Shown in pieces: positions 57,887 to 64,000 of a stretch of 64,000 nucleotides of DNA. The stretch is taken from positions 4,898,001 through 4,962,000 of the forward strand of contig NC_021741.1 of NCBI RefSeq assembly GCF_000422085.1, written 5' to 3'. Every line of letters starts with the position of its first letter. Within the stretch, counting starts at the first letter, position 1. Below the pieces are notes generated by a model. The model had not been told where the DNA came from. It made no database searches and saw only the letters and a program-made list of their open reading frames with translations. A program made the position numbers and the translations under genes. The DNA comes from Serratia liquefaciens ATCC 27592. GTDB taxonomy: Bacteria; Pseudomonadota; Gammaproteobacteria; Enterobacterales; Enterobacteriaceae.

Positions 57887-58501
57887 ATGGCTGAATTCAC
57901 CGGCGGCCGCCTGCGGCCCCTGCTGATCGCCGCGCTGCTGGTTAGCGGCAGCGCGACGGCGGCAACGCCACTGGGCGTGATCCAAGGCACCACCGGCACC
58001 GTCAGCTTTCATGGCGGCCTGCTCAGCTCCCCGTGCAGCCTGACGCCGGACAGCCAAGATCAGTCGATTGATTTGGGTGATGTTAACGCGCGCGATTTTC
58101 AAAACGCCGGCGATCAGAGTGCGCCGGTACGTTTTCGCCTCTCGTTCCGCAACTGCCTGCTGGGGGCCAAAGCCTTGGCGGATAACCCGGCAGGGCAACG
58201 TAACGGCGATGCCGGGCAGCTCTATTTGCAGGGTGAACAGGCCGCCACGCTGGTGTTTCTCGGCGAAAGCGATATCAACAACCCCGATCTGCTGAAACTG
58301 AACGGCGGCGTACAGGGCATCGGCCTGCGTTTGAAGGATCAGCAGGGCAATGCGCTATCGCTCAACCAGCAGAGCCGGCCTTACATTCTGCAGCCCGGCA
58401 GCAATACGCTGTGGTTCAGCGCCAGCGTGGAATCCACGCAGCGAGCGGTGATGGCGGCCGGTTTTTCCGGCGTGGCGCACATTCAGGTGATTTACCTGTG
58501 A
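57887..58501 (+). CDS. Minor fimbrial subunit
   Basis: A 204-residue pilin with signal peptide RLRPLLIAALLVSGSATAA. It has the pilin pattern GTVSFHGGLLSSPCSLTPDS, a second cysteine in SFRNCLLG and the C-terminal FSGVAHIQVIYL zipper. It is longer than the major pilin because of an insert after the second cysteine (KALADNPAGQRNGDAGQLYL). It starts 11 bp after the chaperone with AAGGAG. It is probably an adaptor or tip-fibrillum subunit. Confidence 0.88.
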   Translation: MAEFTGGRLRPLLIAALLVSGSATAATPLGVIQGTTGTVSFHGGLLSSPCSLTPDSQDQSIDLGDVNARDFQNAGDQSAPVRFRLSFRNCLLGAKALADNPAGQRNGDAGQLYLQGEQAATLVFLGESDINNPDLLKLNGGVQGIGLRLKDQQGNALSLNQQSRPYILQPGSNTLWFSASVESTQRAVMAAGFSGVAHIQVIYL

Positions 58502-58515
58502 GGTTCACAAACGTG

Positions 58516-59520
58516 ATGAAAAAAACCTACCTTAACTCCTGCCTGCCGCTGGCACTGGCGCTGACGGCTCCAGCCGTGTGGGCCAACGGCTACGTCACGC
58601 CGGACGGCGGAGCGAAACAGTTTTATATCGACCTGAATGAAAGCAATATCACCAACAAGGTCGGTTTTACCAAAGAGTTTCCCTATTCGTTAGGCGGCAC
58701 TTATACCGGCAAGGTCTATTGCGACACCCCGATCCCCGTTAGCCCACACTTTTATAAGTCGGATTCGGCATTGCCTGCGTCCGAATACGGCAATGGCTAT
58801 TTAAAACTGAATGACTTCCTGGACTTGAAAGCCGAAGTTTGGATCGCCGGCAATAAAAACGCCTATATCACCGTACCGTTTTATAACGAGTCCAATCTGC
58901 TCAACCAGCACTCCTGCAAACCGCCTTATTTGCAGGTCAATAACTATGGCAGTGGCTCCAAAGGCAAAATCACCTTCCGGGTACGCAAAAAAATTATTAA
59001 CGGCGTACAGATCAATGACCGGCAGATCATCGAGATGTATGGCCGTTTGGGGTCAACCGACGCAGGTTTCGGCCCCAATCCGATGGCGCAGGTGTTTATT
59101 CAGTCCGCCATTCTCTACGTGCCGGATAAATGCGTGGTGAACGAAGGCCAACTGATCAACGTCGAGTTCGGTGAAATCGGCGGCAGCAATCTGAACGGCG
59201 CCAGCTACCCACAAAGTATCCCGGTGCGCTTCCAATGCGAAGGCGGCAGCTTCGAAGACGGTACGCTGAACATCAAACTGGCGGTTTCCGGCACCCCGGC
59301 GCCCTTCACCAATAACGCATTTAAAACCGATAAAACCGACCTCGGTATCGAGATCAAACATAACGGCCAGTTGGTGATCCCGAATGAGTTTTACCCGGTG
59401 CCAAATATCGGTAACGGCGGTAGCTGGAACCTGGTTGCCGCGCCATTGGCCAACGGCGGTAAAGAAATCGCGGAAGGGGAATTCAACGCCTCTGCCACCA
59501 TTGTGGCGGCTTTCGAGTAA
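58516..59520 (+). CDS. Two-domain fimbrial tip adhesin
   Basis: The protein is 334 residues from ATG at 58516 (MKKTYLNSCLPLALALTAPA); a GTG one codon earlier is possible. The signal peptide ends near VWANG. The N-terminal part (about 24-215) is a putative receptor-binding domain with cysteines in KVYCDTP and QHSCKPP. The C-terminal part (about 220-334) is a pilin domain starting PDKCVVNEGQLINVEFGEIG and ending EFNASATIVAAFE. Doubling of length relative to pilins fits a FimH/MrpH-type adhesin. The ligand cannot be predicted. Confidence 0.85.
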   Translation: MKKTYLNSCLPLALALTAPAVWANGYVTPDGGAKQFYIDLNESNITNKVGFTKEFPYSLGGTYTGKVYCDTPIPVSPHFYKSDSALPASEYGNGYLKLNDFLDLKAEVWIAGNKNAYITVPFYNESNLLNQHSCKPPYLQVNNYGSGSKGKITFRVRKKIINGVQINDRQIIEMYGRLGSTDAGFGPNPMAQVFIQSAILYVPDKCVVNEGQLINVEFGEIGGSNLNGASYPQSIPVRFQCEGGSFEDGTLNIKLAVSGTPAPFTNNAFKTDKTDLGIEIKHNGQLVIPNEFYPVPNIGNGGSWNLVAAPLANGGKEIAEGEFNASATIVAAFE

Positions 59521-59538
59521 TTCAGGGAGAAACAGACG

Positions 59539-60078
59539 ATGCGTTTACGCGCTTTAGCGATGCTCAGTTGCACGCCGCTACTCTTTTCGGCACTGCCGAC
59601 GCTGGCGGATACCGAGCTGGTCGGCTCACCGCTGCAGTTCCACGGCACCGTGGTGAGTCGCCCCTGCAATATCGAACCGCAATCGGCCGATCAGGTGGTG
59701 GAAATGGACACGGTGATCGTCAAAACCCTGTACCGCTACGGCCATAGCAACCCGGTGCCGTTCAACATCAAGTTGACCGACTGTAAAACGGCGGTGTTTA
59801 AAACCGTCAATGTCACCTTCAGCGGGAACGAGGACAGCGAACTGCCGGGCAAGCTGGCGATTAATAACGGCGCCAACGGTGCCGCGATCGCCCTGTTTGA
59901 CAGCAAGGGCGCGGACATTGATTTGAACCAGGCCACCAGCGCGGTGACGTTGCAAGACGGTGCCAATATTCTGAATTTCACCGCCTATGTGCAGGGCCAT
60001 CCCAGCGCGATACAGAATAAAACCATTACCGAGGGTGAGTTCAGCTCGGTAGCCAATTTCGTACTGGCTTATCAGTAA
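59539..60078 (+). CDS. Fimbrial subunit, MrpF/FimF-like
   Basis: A 179-residue pilin with signal peptide MRLRALAMLSCTPLLFSALP, cleavage near TLA. It has the pilin pattern LQFHGTVVSRPCNIEPQS, a second cysteine in LTDCKTAV, and the C-terminal FSSVANFVLAYQ zipper. It lies after the adhesin and 22 bp before the glycosyltransferase gene, with no terminator between them. Confidence 0.9.
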   Translation: MRLRALAMLSCTPLLFSALPTLADTELVGSPLQFHGTVVSRPCNIEPQSADQVVEMDTVIVKTLYRYGHSNPVPFNIKLTDCKTAVFKTVNVTFSGNEDSELPGKLAINNGANGAAIALFDSKGADIDLNQATSAVTLQDGANILNFTAYVQGHPSAIQNKTITEGEFSSVANFVLAYQ

Positions 60079-60100
60079 TTCGGCGCCGCAGGAACACGTC

Positions 60101-61735
60101 ATGATGTCCAAATCTAAAGCAGCCTGGTTATTCGGGTTGGCGGCATTTTATTGCCTGATCGCCATGCACATTTACTGGCCCAATCGCGGCGGCAGCGGAT
60201 TCTATCTGCCATGGAATCTGGTCGGCGGGATCTTCATCGCCCTGTTGATCATAGGTGCGATGCTGTTCAGCCGTCCGCCGCTGGCCACCTCCGGCTTCTT
60301 TAACCTGCTGGCGTCCGGCAGCCTGATTTTGCTCCTGCCGCTATTGTGGGCTCAACAGCCCTGGTTAAGCGAAGCCTTGCCGCGCCTGATGGGATTGGTG
60401 CTGGGCGTTCTGGCCTACTTTGCGCTGCTGCAAATCCCGCTCGATCGCCGGTGGCGGCGCAGGCTATTGATGCTGCTGCTGGCAGCGACGGTTATCGAAG
60501 CCTTGCTGGGCCTGGTGCAATACAGTTTGCTGCAGCCGGGCAACTGGATGGGCTACAACACCCTGAAAAACCGCCCTTACGGCATCTTCCAGCAGTGGAA
60601 CCTGATGGCCAGCTTTATGGCTACCGGCCTGGCGTTGGCGCTGTATCTGCTGAGCGCCCGTCGCCCTTTGTCGCGCAGTTTGCAATGGCTGGCCGCCGCC
60701 ATGCTGCTACTGGCACCGCTGTTGTTGATCGTTATCGCCTCCCGCGTCGGACTGCTGGCGGCCCTGCTGCTGTCTCCGCTCCAACTGTGGATGTTGTACC
60801 GCCTTAACCGCCGACGCGCCGGCATCGCCCTGCTGTTGTTGATGGCCGGGGTAAGTGCCGGGCTGTTGCTGGTGATGCTAAATGGCGCTACGCGGGCGCT
60901 TATGCTGCCGGAACCGATTTTTTACCGACTTACCTACTGGCAAGAGGCGCTAGACATGATCGCCGAGCGTCCCTGGTTAGGTTGGGGTTACGGCCATTTT
61001 CAGCACGATTTTCTGCATCATTTTTACACCACTCACAGCAGCGGTATGGAAAGCGTTGCCATCAGCCACCCGCACAACGAGATATTGCTGTGGGGCGTCG
61101 AAGGCGGTCTGCTGAGCCTGAGCGGTATCGCCCTGATCGTCTGGGGGCTATGCCGTTTGCTGCGGCACAGCCGCCCCGTTCCGCTACGGCCCGCGCCCTG
61201 GCTGGCGGCGTTGCCGATCCTGCTGCACATGATGGTGGAATACCCGCTTTATCTCTCCGCCGCCCACGCGGTGCTGCTGCTGGTGATTCTGCGCGTTAGC
61301 GACCTCCGACGCCGTTTGCGGCTGCCCTCCCATTCGCAGCTCCCGCTGCGGCTGACCACTGCGGGCATCGCTGCATTGATGGTGCCGTATCTGCTTAACG
61401 GCCTGCACAGCGCGCTGATCATTACCGCTGTGGAAAAAAGCGGCCTGCGGCAATTCGGCCCTATGAGCCAGGTCATCACACCAACGCCCTGGCAGGTCCG
61501 TTACGACTATGACATGCAGTTGCGACAGCTGCTGCAATACCCGCAAACCCGCGATATGGCTACGTTGCTGAGCTACCAGCAATGGGCTGAAAACGAAATC
61601 CGCGTGCGGCCAGACGCCAATATTTACATCAATTTGATGGCGGTCAGCCGGCTACTGCAACAGCCCCAGCGAGCCGCCGAGCTGCAACGCCAGGCCAAGC
61701 GACTGTTTCCGCACGATGCGCGCTTTGAGGAGTAA
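60101..61735 (+). CDS. PglL/WaaL-type O-oligosaccharyltransferase (O-antigen ligase family membrane protein)
   Basis: A 544-residue inner-membrane protein with about 11-12 hydrophobic segments and a soluble C-terminal tail (about 440-544). Motifs resemble protein O-oligosaccharyltransferases: RPYGIFQQWNLMASFMATGL (158-177), GWGYGHF (294-300), the large periplasmic-loop SHPHNEILLWGVEGGL (322-337) and HMMVEYPLYLSAAHAVLLL (376-394). PglL enzymes move lipid-linked glycans from undecaprenyl diphosphate to Ser/Thr of exported proteins such as pilins; WaaL ligases use lipid A core instead. Its place as the eighth fimbrial-operon gene, two bases from the regulator start, favours a pilin target (inference). 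No LPS genes are nearby. Confidence 0.85.
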   Translation: MMSKSKAAWLFGLAAFYCLIAMHIYWPNRGGSGFYLPWNLVGGIFIALLIIGAMLFSRPPLATSGFFNLLASGSLILLLPLLWAQQPWLSEALPRLMGLVLGVLAYFALLQIPLDRRWRRRLLMLLLAATVIEALLGLVQYSLLQPGNWMGYNTLKNRPYGIFQQWNLMASFMATGLALALYLLSARRPLSRSLQWLAAAMLLLAPLLLIVIASRVGLLAALLLSPLQLWMLYRLNRRRAGIALLLLMAGVSAGLLLVMLNGATRALMLPEPIFYRLTYWQEALDMIAERPWLGWGYGHFQHDFLHHFYTTHSSGMESVAISHPHNEILLWGVEGGLLSLSGIALIVWGLCRLLRHSRPVPLRPAPWLAALPILLHMMVEYPLYLSAAHAVLLLVILRVSDLRRRLRLPSHSQLPLRLTTAGIAALMVPYLLNGLHSALIITAVEKSGLRQFGPMSQVITPTPWQVRYDYDMQLRQLLQYPQTRDMATLLSYQQWAENEIRVRPDANIYINLMAVSRLLQQPQRAAELQRQAKRLFPHDARFEE

Positions 61736-61737
61736 CT

Positions 61738-62349
61738 ATGCTTAATATCCGGTTCACCCTGTTGGGCAGCGATAACTTTTATCAGCTCGGACTGCGCCTG
61801 CTGGTAGAGGATTACCTCCATAACCTGAATGCAAGCAACCGCGGCACCTCGGCCGATTTGCTAAATATGGAGCCGATAGAAATCGTCTTCCGCACAATGG
61901 AAGACAGCTGCGGCTGTGCCCGCTGCTACCAGAGCCCTTATCAGACGCCGCGCCATCGGCAAATGACAGTGCTGATCCTCAACGACCGCGATGCTCACTA
62001 CGAGCACAAGCATCCGGCGCTGTTTAGCATTAATCGGCGCGATGATGATGCCGTCGTTCGCGCAAAACTGCAGCTGGCGCTGGAGCGCTTTTGCCAGCAG
62101 CCCTGGGTCGCCCTGCACGCCAGCGGCATCTGGAAATGCCGACAGTGCCGTATTGCCGCCCTGAGCAGCTGCGAAAAGAAGGTGCTGAAGCTGATGAGCT
62201 CCGGCATGTCCGCCTGTACCATCGCCGGTATGCTGCAGCGCAGCCAGAAGACCATCAGTGCCCATAAGCGCTCGGCGATGCGCAAGCTGAACGTCCACAA
62301 AAGCATCGAATTGAACAAGATGCTGCTGAATCAATTGGGATTGAACTGA
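61738..62349 (+). CDS. LuxR-family regulator with cysteine motifs
   Basis: A 203-residue protein. The C-terminal LuxR/FixJ helix-turn-helix (about 140-198) includes SSCEKKVLKLMSSGMSACTI and RSQKTISAHKRSAMRKLNVH, similar to RcsB, FimZ and FimW-type response regulators. The N-terminal part has a receiver-like size but no clear phosphorylatable aspartate pattern. It instead has C58-x-C60-x2-C63 and C134-x2-C137, which could bind Zn or an Fe-S cluster. It ends the fimbrial operon in the position held by mrpJ in Proteus, suggesting control of this or other motility/fimbrial genes. Confidence 0.8.
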   Translation: MLNIRFTLLGSDNFYQLGLRLLVEDYLHNLNASNRGTSADLLNMEPIEIVFRTMEDSCGCARCYQSPYQTPRHRQMTVLILNDRDAHYEHKHPALFSINRRDDDAVVRAKLQLALERFCQQPWVALHASGIWKCRQCRIAALSSCEKKVLKLMSSGMSACTIAGMLQRSQKTISAHKRSAMRKLNVHKSIELNKMLLNQLGLN

Positions 62350-62362
62350 GTGGCCAGCGCAG

Positions 62363-63289
62363 TCAGGCCGGTGCGAATTTACGCTGCAGGAAAATTTCCG
62401 CCAGCATGCACCGCGCCCCGCCGCCGCCCAGATCCTCAATGATATCAATAGGTCCAAGCGCCAGGCGCGCATAGCTGCCGAGCAGCGTTTGCTGCTTCGG
62501 GGTGAAATGAGCCCAGGCCCGGGTGGACATGGCGTAAACCGGGTGGCCGTCTTTGGCGTGCAGCTCCAGCACGTTGCACGCAAAGGCCTCCATCTGGGCA
62601 AAACTGACATCGATAATGGTTTTTCCGCTGCGTGTGAGCGAGGCGATCAGCACACTTTTTTGCGTTTCGTTGCGGATGCTTTCAAGGCAAACAATGGCAT
62701 ATTCCGCACCGACGCTCAGCATCACATTGGTGTGATAGATGGGCCGATTATGGCGGTCAGCAGCCTCGAACCAGACAATCTGGTAGCCGGAGTGTCGTTC
62801 AAATTCGCGGCCTACCTCCGGCGAACTGCGTGAAGACCGGCAGGCGTAAGCCAGCTTATGCCGGTGATCCAGGATCAGCGATCCGGTACCCTCCAGAAAG
62901 CGCCCCGCCAGTTCGTGGGCGGAAAGATCAATTTGCCGTTCAACCACAAAGTCATTGGCGAGCTGCGTGATAATGTCCTGGCGGCGCTCCCGTCGTCGGT
63001 TCTTCGCTTCCATCGGAAAGATGAACAGGCTGCCGTCCCCCAGCAGAGCAATCCAGTTATTGGGAAATAACGCATCCGGCGTTTCCTGCCCGCCAGTATC
63101 CTCTATCACCGTAACGTCGATACCGGCTTGCGTCAGTGCATCGACGTAAGCATTGAAGGCTGTTAATGCCAACGTTGCCTGATTTTCATTATGTTCCGTG
63201 ATTTTTTGAAAGAAGTTGCTGTGCCGGGTTTCTTGATTGGCGGCGAAGCCGAATGGCCGCACCATTAAAACGGATTGGGTGGTTTGCAT
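62363..63289 (-). CDS. ctlX: CtlX-like amidinohydrolase (arginine deiminase-related)
   Basis: The protein is 308 residues from ATG at 63289 (MQTTQSVLMVRPFGFAANQE). It is a guanidino-group modifying superfamily member with FPNNWIALL (about 75-83), the histidine in RPIYHTNVMLSVG (about 184-196) and the nucleophile cysteine in GGGGARCMLAEIF (about 288-300). Such proteins are annotated citrulline-utilisation hydrolase CtlX or amidinotransferase-like. It converges on the LuxR gene and is divergent from an AsnC-type regulator that probably controls it. Exact substrate is not certain. Confidence 0.82.
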   Translation of the reverse strand: MQTTQSVLMVRPFGFAANQETRHSNFFQKITEHNENQATLALTAFNAYVDALTQAGIDVTVIEDTGGQETPDALFPNNWIALLGDGSLFIFPMEAKNRRRERRQDIITQLANDFVVERQIDLSAHELAGRFLEGTGSLILDHRHKLAYACRSSRSSPEVGREFERHSGYQIVWFEAADRHNRPIYHTNVMLSVGAEYAIVCLESIRNETQKSVLIASLTRSGKTIIDVSFAQMEAFACNVLELHAKDGHPVYAMSTRAWAHFTPKQQTLLGSYARLALGPIDIIEDLGGGGARCMLAEIFLQRKFAPA

Positions 63290-63423
63290 GATGTTTCTCA
63301 CAGGGTTCGGGATAGCGACGCCGCCCTATTATGGAAAATCAATTTGACGCCAAACAGTGTGATAACTGGCTAAATTGCTCTATATTTTTACAAATCGCCA
63401 CTTCGAACCGACACTTTGACACC

Positions 63424-63846
63424 ATGAACGATACCGACCGCCAAATCCTCGCGCTGCTGCGCGAAAATGCCCGTAGCTCGGTGACCGAACTAGCCAATAA
63501 GGTCCGGGTATCACGCGCTACGGTGCAAAAAAGAATTGAGGCGCTGGAGGCGCAAGGGATCATTACCGGCTACACCATCCGTGTAAAACCGGGGGTGGAA
63601 CATAACCGCATCCGCGCCTGGATGTCCGTGGCGGTCGAAGGCACCAAGGCGCAAAGCGTGTTGCAACAGCTGCGCGGCGAGCCCGCGGTGTTTACCCTGC
63701 ACACCACCAACGGCAAGTGGGATATTTTGGTGGAGATCCGCACCGACAGCCTGGAGAACTTCGACAAAATCCTGGGGCGAATTCGGCGCATTGCCGGCAT
63801 TTCCAGCACCGAAACCAGCATCCTGCTGTCGACACACAAGGCCTGA
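63424..63846 (+). CDS. Lrp/AsnC-family transcriptional regulator
   Basis: The protein is 140 residues from ATG at 63424 (MNDTDRQILALLRENARSSV); the frame is open for 31 more codons upstream but without family similarity. It has an N-terminal helix-turn-helix (1-60, VTELANKVRVSRATVQKRIE) and a C-terminal RAM effector domain (about 68-135). Being divergent from ctlX and convergent with an arginase-family gene, it probably senses arginine, citrulline or ornithine (inference). Its stop is one base from the stop of the next gene. Confidence 0.9.
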   Translation: MNDTDRQILALLRENARSSVTELANKVRVSRATVQKRIEALEAQGIITGYTIRVKPGVEHNRIRAWMSVAVEGTKAQSVLQQLRGEPAVFTLHTTNGKWDILVEIRTDSLENFDKILGRIRRIAGISSTETSILLSTHKA

Positions 63847-63847
63847 C

Positions 63848-64000
63848 TTAAGGTTTGTGCCGATGGAACATCGCCGCGAGCATTTCCACGATCAATGCCG
63901 CGTAGCGGCCATCGGGATCCAGATCCGGGTCGAATACCGATACCGTCATGCCGCAGCACAGCGGATTTTGCAGCAGCTTAGCCCCGATATTTTCCAGCCA
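63848..64000 (-). CDS. Arginase-family protein, C-terminal 50 residues (partial)
   Basis: The minus-strand frame open to the window edge reads KLLQNPLCCGMTVSVFDPDL then DPDGRYAALIVEMLAAMF and a TAA at 63848-63850. The S-V-F-D-P-D-x-D-P-D-G-R-Y pattern is typical of the C-terminus of arginase/agmatinase-family enzymes found next to ctlX. The rest lies beyond the right edge, so the substrate cannot be judged. Confidence 0.8.
   Translation of the reverse strand, partial: WLENIGAKLLQNPLCCGMTVSVFDPDLDPDGRYAALIVEMLAAMFHRHKP

Overview
The window looks like chromosomal DNA of an enterobacterium, most likely Serratia or a close relative in the Yersiniaceae. This is inferred from gene order, which follows the Escherichia coli feo-bioH-nfuA-mal-glp-glg-asd-gnt-ryhB region. 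It also rests on near-identical family signatures, several ERIC repeats, and typical Serratia-type additions: an inositol catabolic cluster and a long fimbrial operon. No database search was run, so the genus is an inference.

Layout. Positions 1-4013 hold the end of feoB, feoC, a small DUF1471 exported protein, bioH divergent from gntX, and nfuA. Positions 4199-16585 hold the maltodextrin genes (malQ, malP, divergent malT), an acetyltransferase, and glpE, glpG, glpR and glpD. Positions 16630-26369 are the complete glycogen cluster glgB-X-C-A-P. Positions 26866-33946 hold asd, yhgN, gntK, gntT, gntR, a pirin (yhhW), the sRNA RyhB with its Fur box, and yhhY. A Tat-exported P1-family peptidase overlaps yhhY.

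Positions 35182-48992 are a full myo-inositol catabolic island: iolDGHE, a fused iolC-aldolase, iolR (RpiR family), iolAB, and iolT with an iolI-like gene. A shared dyad (TGAAA-N6-TTTCA) in the iolD/iolC and iolA/iolT intergenic regions is a plausible IolR operator. Positions 49061-50498 encode the iron exporter FetAB.

Positions 50683-62349 are the most unusual part. An MR/P-like chaperone-usher fimbrial operon (two pilins, usher, chaperone, pilin, tip adhesin, pilin) continues almost without a gap into a PglL/WaaL-type O-oligosaccharyltransferase and a cysteine-rich LuxR-family regulator. Divergent to it lies a compact set encoding a lipoprotein, a periplasmic FKBP-like protein and a PapI/FaeA-like winged-helix protein. 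I propose that this is a dedicated system for making, and possibly O-glycosylating, a fimbria. That function is inferred from gene content only.

The window ends with ctlX, a divergent AsnC-type regulator and the 3' end of an arginase-family gene, which suggests an arginine or citrulline catabolic locus. I found no tRNA, rRNA, CRISPR array, prophage or insertion sequence.
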